This document shows, one piece after another, positions 23,507 through 35,842 of a stretch of DNA of 64,000 nt. A program made the translations under genes and the position numbers. The notes under the pieces are model-generated. The model saw nothing but the letters and a program-made list of their open reading frames with translations. It did not search any database and had not been told where the DNA came from. The DNA comes from Pseudoalteromonas carrageenovora IAM 12662 (lineage in GTDB: Bacteria > Pseudomonadota > Gammaproteobacteria > Enterobacterales > Alteromonadaceae), in the NCBI RefSeq assembly GCF_900239935.1, contig NZ_LT965928.1:3305520-3369519 (forward strand), given 5' to 3'. Position 1 is the stretch's first letter, and the number at the start of each line of letters is the position of its first letter.

Positions 23507-24277
23507 ATGAACCAAACCGAGCTACTAGAAGAAACCCTTATCCTTGCCCGCAAAGCAGGCAACGCCATAATGGGGATTTACGAAAAGGACTTTAACGTTG
23601 AATACAAAGCCGATGAAAGCCCAGTAACCGACGCCGACTTAGCAGCTCATAAAGTCATTGTGGCAGGACTTAAACAGCTCACTCCCGACACACCTATACT
23701 CAGTGAAGAAAGCGCCGATATAACATGGGATATTCGCCAAACCTGGAAAAGCTACTGGTTAGTAGACCCCATCGACGGCACTAAAGAGTTTATTAAAAAG
23801 AACGGCGAGTTTACCGTAAACATTGCTCTAATCGAAAACGGTAAACCTGTACTAGCAGTAGTTGATGCCCCAGCACTTGGCGTATCGTACCTTGCCGCAG
23901 AGGCCATTGGCGCCTTTAAAGACAAAGGCGATGAGCGCATAGAGCTTAAAGTAACTACCAAGCCTAATAAAGGCCTAATACGTGTTGTAGGTAGCCGCTC
24001 GCACCCATCACCCGATTTAGCCGAATTTGTAAAACGCTTTGATGACGTTGAAATGGTCTCAAAAGGCAGCTCACTAAAACTGTGTTTAGTGGCTGAGGGC
24101 AGCGCCGATATTTACCCGCGCTTAGGCCCAACCTGTGAATGGGATACAGGTGCAGGCCACGCCATCGCTGAAATAGCCGGTGCTAAAGTGACCCAACTTG
24201 ATGGCAGCCCGCTTATTTATAACACCAAAAATGAATACTTAAATCCGTATTTTATTGTTTCGGCTTTAGAGGGATAA
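23507..24277 (+). CDS. cysQ: 3'(2'),5'-bisphosphate nucleotidase
   Basis: CysQ hydrolyses 3'-phosphoadenosine 5'-phosphate, the by-product of PAPS reduction, to AMP and so clears a toxic end product. The 256-residue protein belongs to the inositol monophosphatase superfamily: metal-binding motifs ESPVTDAD, EES, and DPIDGTKEFIKKNGEFTVNIAL, and the C-terminal CEWDTGAGHAIAEIAG. It starts 5 bp after cysC and is the last gene of the operon, which fits its role. Confidence 0.94.
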   Translation: MNQTELLEETLILARKAGNAIMGIYEKDFNVEYKADESPVTDADLAAHKVIVAGLKQLTPDTPILSEESADITWDIRQTWKSYWLVDPIDGTKEFIKKNGEFTVNIALIENGKPVLAVVDAPALGVSYLAAEAIGAFKDKGDERIELKVTTKPNKGLIRVVGSRSHPSPDLAEFVKRFDDVEMVSKGSSLKLCLVAEGSADIYPRLGPTCEWDTGAGHAIAEIAGAKVTQLDGSPLIYNTKNEYLNPYFIVSALEG

Positions 24278-24295
24278 GAGCAGTTTTGAGTGGTT

Positions 24296-24328
24296 AGCTA
24301 TCAGTTGTCAGCAAGATAAGTGATAGCT
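24296..24328. other. Inverted repeat after cysQ
   Basis: AGCTATCA (24296-24303) and TGATAGCT (24321-24328) form a perfect 8-bp inverted repeat with a 17-nt loop between the convergent cysQ and KAP genes. There is no U-run on either strand, so it is at best a weak terminator. Confidence 0.3.
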
Positions 24329-24349
24329 TAACTACAGTAGTAATTTATA

Positions 24350-25753
24350 TTAACTATTAAATTTGAAGCTTTCTAGCATTTCTATCCTCTGCTTTAAACT
24401 CTCTAGATCAATCGAATTTCGAAACCCGTCAAAACTTTTTGTTAATTGTACTACATCATATGAATAGCTCTGTTCTTCTGTACTAGCACTTTCATCAGAA
24501 CTTATATCTTCATGGTACTTTAGCGCTTCTCCAATATTACCGTGGTATCTATCGTTTTTTGCTCCAATTAAAGAGCTTTCAATTACTGCGCATGCTCTAG
24601 AATCTATTGATTTCATATTAGGGGTTATTGTATGAAGAACTTTAATCAGCTTTTCTGGTGTATCTTCACCATTAATATATCCACTATAACTTCCATAATA
24701 GTACTCTTTAGCAACAATCAAGAATGCTAGTAGGTCAGGGTATAGATACACATTTTCAGCTGTAGATTTAACTACTAAATTTACTTTCGCAAATAACTGC
24801 CCCACTTCCCTCAAAGACAGCTTTTTTGCTTTTGCCAATAGTTTAAAGGTATTCTTTAAGTGATCTTTTTCATACCTAAATGCTTGGTATTGAGTTCTTT
24901 TCTGAAAGAAAATATCAAACTCAAATATTTTATAAAGCTGTTCTATAAATGCGTCTAAATCACTCTCAGGTAAAATATACTCAATATCAATAAACCGCCT
25001 AAGATAACCCATTGCTTCAAACCCTGCACCATAAACCCCTTTTACGCTATGAGACAGCTGAAGTTTGTCCATTGCAATTACAAAAACAAGACCTTCAATA
25101 TCTAAAAGATGTTTTATTCTCTCTAGTAACTCAATTGCGTAAGTAGGTCTGCATCGATCCAATTCATCAATAATAATAAATAATTGGCTTGTAGCTCCAT
25201 CTTCATTTTTTAAAGCTTTTGATACATTCTCTTTAAAAGAAGTAATAGCCTCTTTACTCTTTGTATAATCATCCAGAAAATCTTTAGATAATCCCTCCGT
25301 GAATTTGGCTGCTTCAGCTTCAATTATTTTTTCAGCATCAATTATTCCAGCAGTAGCAAGCTTTACTAACACAGGTAAACCTTTTTTTAAAATTTGCGCA
25401 CCTGCACTTTTAGCTTTAACCCATGCCTTACTTTTCTCTTTATCCCCTTCAACAAGAGACTCTATTTTTTTATTAACCTCGCCAAGGAATGCTTGCAGTG
25501 GATCATTAACGAAATCAGTTTCCCAAGCACTAAAGTAAATTGCCGAACAATCATTTATTTGTAGGTTAGCTTCTAACATCTCTAAGAATGTAGTTTTACC
25601 TTGTCCCCAAGGAGCATTCACAGATAAAACTATCGGTGAGCTAATGTTTTTAAGGAGTGTAGTAAAGTTTTCGACATGAGGTTTTCGTCCAAGCTTATCA
25701 TTTTTAAAAGGATCGTTTGGATCAATAATTATTTTATGTGATTTAAATTCCAT
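24350..25753 (-). CDS. KAP-family P-loop NTPase, lone copy
   Basis: The 467-residue protein shows Walker A in NAPWGQGKTTF (about residues 46-56), the KAP-typical YFSAWETDF just after it (73-81), and Walker B LFIIIDELDR (191-200) followed by CRP and by LVFVIAMDK (222-230). The insert between the two Walker motifs (about 100-180) is mainly charged and helical with one short hydrophobic stretch near 121-138. KAP NTPases are known from phage-exclusion protein PifA and from multi-gene defence systems such as Qat (QatA). No partner gene is next to it here. The DNA is more AT-rich, with more A/T-ending codons, than the flanking cys genes, suggesting acquisition by transfer. The molecular function is unknown. 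Confidence 0.85.
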   Translation of the reverse strand: MEFKSHKIIIDPNDPFKNDKLGRKPHVENFTTLLKNISSPIVLSVNAPWGQGKTTFLEMLEANLQINDCSAIYFSAWETDFVNDPLQAFLGEVNKKIESLVEGDKEKSKAWVKAKSAGAQILKKGLPVLVKLATAGIIDAEKIIEAEAAKFTEGLSKDFLDDYTKSKEAITSFKENVSKALKNEDGATSQLFIIIDELDRCRPTYAIELLERIKHLLDIEGLVFVIAMDKLQLSHSVKGVYGAGFEAMGYLRRFIDIEYILPESDLDAFIEQLYKIFEFDIFFQKRTQYQAFRYEKDHLKNTFKLLAKAKKLSLREVGQLFAKVNLVVKSTAENVYLYPDLLAFLIVAKEYYYGSYSGYINGEDTPEKLIKVLHTITPNMKSIDSRACAVIESSLIGAKNDRYHGNIGEALKYHEDISSDESASTEEQSYSYDVVQLTKSFDGFRNSIDLESLKQRIEMLESFKFNS

Positions 25754-25996
25754 TTATGTATTCTTCTCCGGTTCCAATATTAAAAGGGCAACTCAAAAAA
25801 CTAATCTTATATTCACATCAGAAAGCTCTAATGTAAACATTGCTTCTCAATAGGGATGTGCAAGCAAGAAAACATGCGTTTTTATAACCTTCTCGATTAC
25901 TACATACCACGCTCAGAATAGTCCCTTTAGATCAGGTCTTATTTTTAGTTTAGGGGGAAAGTCAAAAAGAAGGAGCAGGCTATTACTTCTAAAACC

Positions 25997-26794
25997 TTAA
26001 CGATTTTGCTGGGCGATAAATGCAAGCGAGTGCTGATTGAATAAGTCAGGGCGTTCTACATTACAAACATGGCCGCAATGGTGAATAGTTTGCAGTACGC
26101 TATTTTTATGGCGCTTTACCATTTCTTTAACAGGGCCAAGGAACATATGATCTTCTTTACCCATAATGTAAAGGATGGGTATATCGATATCTTTTTCTTT
26201 GAAGTACTGCATTAAGGGGTTTACGTCCATGGCTAATTTAAACCATTTTATAAACTCTTTTTGGCACAAGCGCTTTGCTTCGCGAACAAACAAAAGTCGA
26301 GATTCTTTATGGCGCTTTTTTGGCATCATAATAAAAGCAAATAAGCGATACAGCCACATATAAGGCAAGAAGTGTTTAAACGTATTACCTAAATAAACCA
26401 GTGTATTACTGCGAGTATTAAAGCGAGTCACTGCACCACCTAGCACCATGCTAGAAACATATTGCGGCGCAATTTCAGCAATATTGCGAATAAGAATAGT
26501 ACCCAATGAAATACCAACAAAGTGTGCGCTAGGGATATTGTTATGATCTAACACATCGATAATGTCTTTAGAGACCTTATTAAACGAGTAATTATTATCT
26601 ACAAAGTTTTACACTAAGTTATTCGATTTACCGTGACCACGAAGATCGAGCAACAACACATTATATTCTTTTTTATAGGCTTTAAGCTGACGAAACCAGA
26701 TTGCCGAACTACCACCTGCACCATGGACAAATACGACCCATGTTTTACTGGTTTCGTGTGGGAAAATAGTATGAAAAAGAATGTCTTTGCTCAT
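25997..26794 (-). pseudogene. Alpha/beta hydrolase interrupted by one in-frame stop
   Basis: Reading from ATG at 26794 (MSKDILFHTIFP) the frame runs 61 codons, meets TAA at 26609-26611, and continues in the same frame without further damage to 25997. An alternative ATG lies at 26827. The parts together form an ordinary alpha/beta hydrolase: oxyanion motif HGAGG, DLRGHGKS, nucleophile elbow GISLG, acid GKEDH and catalytic HHCGHV. All catalytic residues survive and there is no frameshift. The stop would arise from CAA or AAA by one substitution, so this is a very recent inactivation or a sequencing error. Substrate unknown. Confidence 0.8.
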
Positions 26795-26827
26795 TGCAGT
26801 TAGCAGCCTGTTTACTTCGTTTGGCAT

Positions 26828-27223
26828 ATCAAATTACAGGAAGTATAACGGAGTTTAGAATAAATCTCTTATGAAGTTCTAAGCAATGGCTTCTACTTAA
26901 CAGATTTTGTGAACAAACTTTGATTTTTAGTTGGAACCAATAAAAATGGCCTCCCCTATTTTACCGTTATTACAACCGCCTATTTTGGCTTTGCTGCAGT
27001 ATGACGCTATGGCGTGCTGGGTTTCGCTACGCTCTAGCCAGTCTATTTAAATTGTAATGGGGTACAGCTACTGATGGAGGTTGCTCACTTTTACAGCGCT
27101 GTTTCGTATTCATGACACTTTTGCTGCAACGGTGTCTAATTAATTAGTCTACAAACACCCTCAAAACATGAAAGTTTTAGCTAAAAACTATATTCTTGCG
27201 CGCGATTATTATTTAAATAATGG
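26828..27223. other. Intergenic stretch with a relic repeat
   Basis: About 400 bp between the broken hydrolase gene and the divergent permease gene. I see no convincing gene. It contains the REP-like hairpin relic at 27011-27043 and, directly before the permease start, a perfect 14-bp palindrome ATTATTTAAATAAT (27208-27221) that may be an operator or just AT-rich sequence. Confidence 0.5.
27011..27043. repeat. REP-like palindromic relic
   Basis: The segment contains CTGGGTTTCGCTACGCTC followed by a partial complement ending CCAG. Intergenic hairpins built around GGGTTTCGCTACGCTC are widespread in gammaproteobacteria; this copy has lost much of its pairing. Recognition is from memory of the motif, with no second copy in the window. 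Confidence 0.35.
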
Positions 27224-28519
27224 ATGAGCACACACATGACACCATCACAAGATGCAACGCTTTCAAATGCATCAACAGCAGGTGCACACACACCTTCAAA
27301 CACACACTCTTCTAAATGGAATCTGCACGATACGCAGTGGACATTAAGCCTTTTTGGTACCGCAGTAGGCGCGGGTATTTTATTTTTACCTATTAACATT
27401 GGTATTGGCGGTTTTTGGCCGTTGATTATATTGGCGTGTTTAGCGTTTCCAATGACCTTTTTAGCACACCGTGGGTTAGCGCGCTTCGTACTTTCGTCAA
27501 AAAATAAAGATGCCGATTTTACCGATGTAGTTGAGGAGCACTTTGGTGTGACTGCTGGCAGGTTAATCTCTTTATTATACTTTTTATCTATATTTCCTAT
27601 TTTGCTTATTTACGGCGTAGGCTTAACCAATACCGTTGATAGCTTTATGGTTAACCAAATGGGGCTTGAGTCACCATCTCGCGTGCTGCTTTCGGGCGTA
27701 TTGGTTGCAGGCATGATAAGCCTAATGATGGGCGGTGAGCGAATAATGCTTCGCGCATTTGCAATTTTGGTGTATCCGCTTGTGGGTATATTATTCTTTT
27801 TATCGCTTTATTTAATACCTAGCTGGCAAATGCCTGATATGAGCTTACCTGAAGCGGGCAACTTTACTAAAACGCTGTGGCTGTCGGTGCCTATTATTGT
27901 ATTTTCGTTTAGCCATGCGGCGGCTATTTCAAGCTTTGTTAATGTGCAGCGTGGTCATTATGGCAATCAAGCAACTAACAAAGCAGAGGCTATTTTAAAG
28001 CGTACTAGCTTACTGCTTATTACCTTTGTACTGTTATTTGTGTTCTCTTGTGTGCTGTCGCTTACAGGCGAGCAAATGGCTGCTGCTAAAGCCGCTAACG
28101 TATCTATTTTATCGTACCTAGCTAACATCACGAGTAATTCGTTTATTGCCACTCTTGGGCCGCTTGTTGCGTTTATTGCTATTACCTCGTCATTTTTAGG
28201 TCACTTTTTAGGTGCACGCGAAAGCTTTACCGGTTTAGTAACTAAACAAACAAGCTTGAGTGCAAAAGTAGCCGATAAAATTGGCGTACTCATTATGTTT
28301 TTTGCTATTTGGTTTTGTGCGGTTAAAAACCCGAGCATTTTAGACATGATGGATCAGCTATCTGGCCCAATCATTGCGATGATTTTATTTATTATGCCTA
28401 TGATTGCCGTGTACAAAGTACCTGCGCTGAGCAAGTATCGAAATCGCTTAAGCACACTGTTTATATTAGCGGTTGGGTCGCTTGCTGTATTTGCACTTAT
28501 TTACAGTATGCTTAATTAA
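27224..28519 (+). CDS. Amino-acid permease of the hydroxy/aromatic amino acid family (serine/threonine-type)
   Basis: The 431-residue protein has about 11 hydrophobic segments and begins, after a serine/threonine-rich cytoplasmic tail, with SLFGTAVGAGILFLPINIGIGG, the first-helix signature of SdaC/TdcC-type symporters (HAAAP family). Further family features are FSFSHAAAISSFV and FLGHFLGARESF. These carriers import serine or threonine with Na+ or H+. An in-frame ATG at 27236 with GGATGAG upstream is an alternative start and may be the true one. No serine deaminase gene is adjacent, so the substrate is not fixed by context. Confidence 0.85.
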   Translation: MSTHMTPSQDATLSNASTAGAHTPSNTHSSKWNLHDTQWTLSLFGTAVGAGILFLPINIGIGGFWPLIILACLAFPMTFLAHRGLARFVLSSKNKDADFTDVVEEHFGVTAGRLISLLYFLSIFPILLIYGVGLTNTVDSFMVNQMGLESPSRVLLSGVLVAGMISLMMGGERIMLRAFAILVYPLVGILFFLSLYLIPSWQMPDMSLPEAGNFTKTLWLSVPIIVFSFSHAAAISSFVNVQRGHYGNQATNKAEAILKRTSLLLITFVLLFVFSCVLSLTGEQMAAAKAANVSILSYLANITSNSFIATLGPLVAFIAITSSFLGHFLGARESFTGLVTKQTSLSAKVADKIGVLIMFFAIWFCAVKNPSILDMMDQLSGPIIAMILFIMPMIAVYKVPALSKYRNRLSTLFILAVGSLAVFALIYSMLN

Positions 28520-28539
28520 TAGCAAAACATTACCCCATA

Positions 28540-28568
28540 AAAAATGGCGCTCACTGAGCGCCATTTTT
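28540..28568. terminator. Bidirectional terminator between the permease and speD
   Basis: AAAAATGGCGCTC-ACT-GAGCGCCATTTTT is a perfect 13-bp stem with A and T runs. It lies between convergent genes and can end both transcripts. Confidence 0.9.
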
Positions 28569-28585
28569 AATTTAAATCGTTGTGC

Positions 28586-29398
28586 TTATTCTGTGTCTGG
28601 CAGGTTACGGCCATAGAATATTTCTTGCATCTCGCGAGTCAGTTTAGAGCGAATCTCTTCTTCTTCTTCATCCGATAACTCATCAGTAGAAAGGCCGAAT
28701 AAATAGGTATTTAAGTCGGTTTCTTTTAACATCATTTTGGTATGGAACAGGTTTTCTTGATACACGTTCACGTCCATCATTTGGTACGCTTCTTTGGTAT
28801 CTTCTGTCATGAAGTTTTGAATTGAGTTAATAGCGTGGTCTATGTAGTGTTTAACACCGTTAATGTCGCGGGTAAAACCACGTACACGGTAGTCAATTGT
28901 TACTACGTCTGACTCAAGACTATGAATTAAGAAGTTTAACGCCTTAAGTGGCGAAATAATGCCACACGTAGATACTTCAATATCAGCGCGGAATGTACAA
29001 ATACCATCATCAGGGTGAGCTTCTGGGTATGTGTGTACACAAATGTGGCTTTTATCTAGGTGCGCAACAACTGAATCAGGTAATGGGCCTGGTGCTTCGT
29101 CAGCATCGTAATTTTGCTGCTCTTCTACTGGTTCTTCCGAAACCAAAATAGTTACACTTGCGCCTTGCGGTTCATAATCTTGGCGAGCTACATTTAAAAT
29201 GTTGGCACCAATAATATCAACAACTTCACCTAAAATGTCGGTTAGTCTATCTGCACTGTACTGCTCATCGATATATTCAATATATTCTTTACGTTGCTGC
29301 TCGGTCTTTGCGTAGCAAATGTCGTAAATACTAAAGCTCAAACTTTTAGTTAAATTATTAAAACCATGAAGTTTAAGTTTATCGAAGGGTTTGTTCAT
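28586..29398 (-). CDS. speD: S-adenosylmethionine decarboxylase proenzyme
   Basis: SpeD decarboxylates S-adenosylmethionine to provide the aminopropyl donor for spermidine. The 270-residue protein is close to the E. coli length (264) and has the conserved [20 protein letters not shown] near the N-terminus. The self-cleavage site that creates the pyruvoyl group is [13 protein letters not shown], where the chain is cut before the serine. No speE is adjacent, as in some other marine gammaproteobacteria. Confidence 0.95.
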   Translation of the reverse strand: MNKPFDKLKLHGFNNLTKSLSFSIYDICYAKTEQQRKEYIEYIDEQYSADRLTDILGEVVDIIGANILNVARQDYEPQGASVTILVSEEPVEEQQNYDADEAPGPLPDSVVAHLDKSHICVHTYPEAHPDDGICTFRADIEVSTCGIISPLKALNFLIHSLESDVVTIDYRVRGFTRDINGVKHYIDHAINSIQNFMTEDTKEAYQMMDVNVYQENLFHTKMMLKETDLNTYLFGLSTDELSDEEEEEIRSKLTREMQEIFYGRNLPDTE

Positions 29399-29486
29399 AA
29401 TAAACCAACCTATAAATTAGTGAAATCTGCACCTGCAGAATGAAAAGTTCGCGGATTTTATACGAATTTTCCTCATGGAAAAAGCG

Positions 29487-29900
29487 TTATTTTACCTGAT
29501 CTTGCACAACTTCGTGGCTATGGGTAATTTCTACTGTTTTATCAAGCATTAAAGCCACCGAACAATACTTTTCCGCAGAGAGCGAAACTGCACGAGCAAG
29601 GTGTTTTTCCGACACATTATTGCCTTTAACAACAAAGTGTAAGTTGATTTTAGTAAATACGCGTGGGGCTGTTTCTGCGCGCTCAGCACTTAATTGTACT
29701 TGAACGTCTGAAAAGTCTTGTTTTGATTTTTTTAAAATGCTAACCACGTCAACTGATGAACAACACCCAACTGACATTAAAACCATTTCCATTGGGCTTG
29801 GTGCTGCGCTATCGCTACCACCATCAAAAACAACATTGTGGTTAGAATTAGAACGACCAATAAATGTATCGCCTTCAACCCATTTTACATTTGCTTGCAT
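29487..29900 (-). CDS. yhfA: OsmC-family protein, YhfA type
   Basis: The 137-residue protein matches the E. coli YhfA pattern throughout: MQANVKWVEGDTFIGRS at the start, APSPMEMVLMSVGCCSSVDVVSIL with the paired cysteines in the middle, and SAEKYCSVALMLDKTVEITHSH near the end. OsmC-fold proteins often reduce organic hydroperoxides with two cysteines. In YhfA the function is unproven. Here the cysteines C-C in GCCSS and the one in EKYCS are present. It lies between speD and the DUF3802-like gene on the same strand with a gap of 88 bp to speD. Confidence 0.88.
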   Translation of the reverse strand: MQANVKWVEGDTFIGRSNSNHNVVFDGGSDSAAPSPMEMVLMSVGCCSSVDVVSILKKSKQDFSDVQVQLSAERAETAPRVFTKINLHFVVKGNNVSEKHLARAVSLSAEKYCSVALMLDKTVEITHSHEVVQDQVK

Positions 29901-29931
29901 GTGTATATCTCAAAAAATATTTTCTTGATTG

Positions 29932-29958
29932 TATACCAATCTGCATTAATAGGTATAT
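29932..29958. repeat. Short element end TATACC...GGTATA
   Basis: TATACCAATCTGC begins a 27-bp segment closed by GGTATATA. The first part matches the left terminus of the MITE-like element at 53833 (ATACCAATCTGC). It may be a solo end or a small derivative of that element. Confidence 0.3.
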
Positions 29959-29995
29959 AACAGGCGCGCAGTTAGTAAAAGGCACTAACTAAAAA

Positions 29996-30352
29996 TTAAG
30001 ACTCTTGAGTTACAGCGCTATCGAACAAGTTTTTAATTAAGCTTGCAAACTCGTCTATAAAGGCATGCTGTTCAACCGTAACAGGCTGTGAGGTAATGCT
30101 ACTAAGGACTTCTTGTAAATCGTAAACTATCCCGTCAACTTCACGCACAATTTGACTGCGTTGTTCGGTATTAAGGTTTGTGTGTTGCTCACAAATAAGC
30201 ATAACGTTATGGGCTATTACGTCTTCAATTAGTTCCATAACCGTAGGTGCACCTGGTTTAATTTCGCCTGGCTTCTCAAATAAAGCTAAATTTTGAGTTA
30301 GATACATGATCAAATCATCGTACCCTTGCCTGTCTAAAACCATTACTGTCAC
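29996..30352 (-). CDS. DUF3802-like small conserved protein
   Basis: A 118-residue, acidic, apparently soluble and mostly helical protein with no signal peptide. Sequence such as VMELIEDVIAHNVMLICEQH and REVDGIVYDLQEVLS resembles the uncharacterised DUF3802 family of Vibrio, Shewanella and relatives, from memory. A start at the third codon after MTV (MVLDRQGYDD) is possible. It is 115 bp downstream of astD, beyond a terminator, and upstream of yhfA. I cannot assign a function. Confidence 0.7.
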   Translation of the reverse strand: MTVMVLDRQGYDDLIMYLTQNLALFEKPGEIKPGAPTVMELIEDVIAHNVMLICEQHTNLNTEQRSQIVREVDGIVYDLQEVLSSITSQPVTVEQHAFIDEFASLIKNLFDSAVTQES

Positions 30353-30426
30353 CTTAAAAACGTTAATTGATTAGATTTAAGCAGAAAGTGCTGCTAATTA
30401 CTAGCTTTGCGCGATAGCAATACAAA

Positions 30427-30448
30427 AAAAGCAGCCGAAGCTGCTTTT
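30427..30448. terminator. Terminator of the ast genes
   Basis: AAAAGCAGC-CGAA-GCTGCTTTT is a 9-bp stem with a tetraloop and A/T runs, 19 bp after the astD stop codon. It ends the astC-astA-astD transcript and can work in both directions. Confidence 0.85.
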
Positions 30449-30466
30449 GTAGTAATTAAGTAGTAA

Positions 30467-31951
<1,485 letters not shown>

Positions 31952-32968
31952 TTAAACTGGGGTTGCGCTAACAATATCGCCAGATTGTAGTTGCAATGCA
32001 TCGGCTAACTCTTGCGATAAAACAAGGCTGTCTGCTCTGTTGTCATACGACATTGGCGCTACAGTTGCTCTAAAACTTTCAAGCTTTTCGTTGGCTAAAA
32101 GCACCATGGTGTCGCCTGATGCTTCGCCTATTTCAACTTTAAAGTTATGTGCATTACGAATAGTGGCAATGTTATCTACTTTTGCTTCAACCGTTGGGCC
32201 GGCGTCAAAAATGTCTACGTAGCCGTTAAACGTAAAACCTTCGCTTTTTAAAAGCTCAATAGCTGGGCGTGTGTTGTCGTGCACTTTACCAATGACCGCT
32301 TGCGCATCTTTGCTTAGCAAGTTTACGTAAATTGGGTACTTTGGCATTAGCTCTGCAATAAATACCTTTTGGCCAATACCTGTTAGGTAGTCGGCTGTAG
32401 GAAAGTCCATTGAGAAAAAGTGCTCTTCTAACCACTGCCAAAAAGGGCTACTGCCGCTTTCGTCAGACACACCGCGCATTTCTGCGATTACGGTTTGTGC
32501 AAAACGCGCCTGATGTTGCTTAATAAACATAAAGCGCGCTTTTGAAAGAAGTTTACCGTTACAGTTTTTACGATATCCATCTTTTAAAAATAGCGTACAT
32601 AATTCTGTTGCACCGGTGTAGTCGTTACATAGCGTTAAAATATCAACCGCTTTGTATACGTCTAATGTGCGTGATGAATGAATCACTTTACTTAAGTGGT
32701 AATGATAAAATGCATCATCAAGGCCAACAGCTGCTTCTATTGCAGATGTGCCAACTACTTCACCGGTTTCGCTATCTTCAAGAACAAACAAGTAGCCTTC
32801 GTCACCGGGTTGTGACGTTTGTTTAGCAAATGAGCTTACTGAATGGTCAATCTTCTTTTGTAATAGCTCTTCATTTAAAGGCAAAGACGTAAAACCATGC
32901 CCTGATTCGTGGGCAATTTTCAGTAATGCTGAGTAATCATTTTGCTGGATTGGGCGAAGGATCATCAT
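31952..32968 (-). CDS. astA: Arginine N-succinyltransferase
   Basis: AstA transfers succinyl from succinyl-CoA to arginine, the first step of AST arginine catabolism. The 338-residue protein starts MMILRPIQQNDYSALLKIAHES and has GHGFTSLPLNEELLQKKI, typical of the family with its GNAT-like fold. The central segment SSPFWQWLEEHFFSMDFPTADYL is also characteristic. It is 86 bp after astC and directly before astD. Confidence 0.95.
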   Translation of the reverse strand: MMILRPIQQNDYSALLKIAHESGHGFTSLPLNEELLQKKIDHSVSSFAKQTSQPGDEGYLFVLEDSETGEVVGTSAIEAAVGLDDAFYHYHLSKVIHSSRTLDVYKAVDILTLCNDYTGATELCTLFLKDGYRKNCNGKLLSKARFMFIKQHQARFAQTVIAEMRGVSDESGSSPFWQWLEEHFFSMDFPTADYLTGIGQKVFIAELMPKYPIYVNLLSKDAQAVIGKVHDNTRPAIELLKSEGFTFNGYVDIFDAGPTVEAKVDNIATIRNAHNFKVEIGEASGDTMVLLANEKLESFRATVAPMSYDNRADSLVLSQELADALQLQSGDIVSATPV

Positions 32969-33053
32969 GAGTCCGCTTGCTCCCTTATAAATAACGGTAA
33001 ATAGGATTTACAGGGCAAACAGGGTTTGCCCTTAATTACTTGGCTAGAGTAGT

Positions 33054-34638
<1,585 letters not shown>

Positions 34639-35808
34639 TTAGTCAATTTGGATAGCTAAATTGGTAAAATTACTTGTTTGAAGGGTTTTTAGTTCCGTTT
34701 TAGTGAACTTAAAATACGAAAACCACGACAGTGTTTCGTCGGGCTCAATAAGTTGGTGCTCTTTTAAATTGAGATATTGAGAGTAACAACGTGCTTTTAG
34801 CATAATGTTGGTTAAAGGTAGCATTTCGTCATTTTTATCTACACCATGAACAAGCTGCTGCATTACTCCTTTAAACGGTAAATACTTAAACGCCATTTGC
34901 TCAATAACTTGAGCGCTTATCGCTAAAGACTTATTACTAAGTAACGTAGTTAAAAATAGCGGGTCGGGTTTTAGCTCTAATAAAGCAGTGTGTAAGTCTT
35001 TTTGTTGCTCTTGTCGTGCAATTTGTACTTTGCGCTGCCATACCTGCTCAAACGTTTTTAAATATAAACGTACTAATGCAATTCGCCCTACATCTAATAA
35101 CATACCCAAAGTAAAAGCATGTATAGGGTTTACCTCGTTAAGCTCTGCTATTTTTTGTGCTGCAATAGCATTGGCCATCGCGCTGTCGCGTAGCCTGCGC
35201 TTTAAAAGTGAAAATGGATCAGTACTGTGTGGCATCCAATGACGTACTGCAAATGTAGGAATGACTAGCTGTAAGTTATCAAGCCCAATATAACGAAGCG
35301 CCAATGAGGGGCTGTCTACTTTAACTGAAGTGTTTTTACTGCGTTGATTACGGTAATAAGGCAAATTAACCAAGGTTACAAGCTCGCGACCTAGCCAGCT
35401 TAAATCGTTAACTAAGGGCTCAAGGCGCCCAACAGATGCCGATTTTACTGCAAGTATGTCGAGTATACTGGCAATGCCGTCTTCAATACCTATGGTGCTG
35501 TGTATAACACCGTCCATATCTTCGAGCTGTTTAAAAATTGCGGTTTCGATTACTTTATGCAGCTGTTCACTCGCTTGTGCACGATATTTATGATGTGCTG
35601 TACTGCTTTGCTGGCGCTTTTGTTGCGCGGCCACTTCAACCTGCAACAAGGTGCGCTGCTTCATCGGTTCGCCGTAATCTATATCAAGGGTATGAATGAA
35701 ACCAATTTGCTGATGTGCAAAGCTGTGCCCAAGCAATAAATCATGTGCTCGTTGGTCTAATACTTTGGCAATACGCTGCTGGGTTACAAGTTCAGTCATG
35801 GCATCCAT
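34639..35808 (-). CDS. HDOD-domain protein
   Basis: The 389-residue protein has an HDOD domain over about residues 85-300, recognised by AIFKQLEDMDGVIHS, LVTLVNLPYYR, GLDNLQLVIPTFAVRHW, and HAFTLGMLLDVGRIALVRLY. HDOD proteins are HD-superfamily relatives without the catalytic metal ligands and usually act in signalling or regulation. The first 80 residues are a glutamine-rich region without a recognised domain. No partner domain such as GGDEF or EAL is attached. It lies between astC and pabA; the context gives no functional clue. Confidence 0.8.
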   Translation of the reverse strand: MDAMTELVTQQRIAKVLDQRAHDLLLGHSFAHQQIGFIHTLDIDYGEPMKQRTLLQVEVAAQQKRQQSSTAHHKYRAQASEQLHKVIETAIFKQLEDMDGVIHSTIGIEDGIASILDILAVKSASVGRLEPLVNDLSWLGRELVTLVNLPYYRNQRSKNTSVKVDSPSLALRYIGLDNLQLVIPTFAVRHWMPHSTDPFSLLKRRLRDSAMANAIAAQKIAELNEVNPIHAFTLGMLLDVGRIALVRLYLKTFEQVWQRKVQIARQEQQKDLHTALLELKPDPLFLTTLLSNKSLAISAQVIEQMAFKYLPFKGVMQQLVHGVDKNDEMLPLTNIMLKARCYSQYLNLKEHQLIEPDETLSWFSYFKFTKTELKTLQTSNFTNLAIQID

Positions 35809-35842
35809 TCAATTAATATAAAATGCGTTTTGTATTATAACA

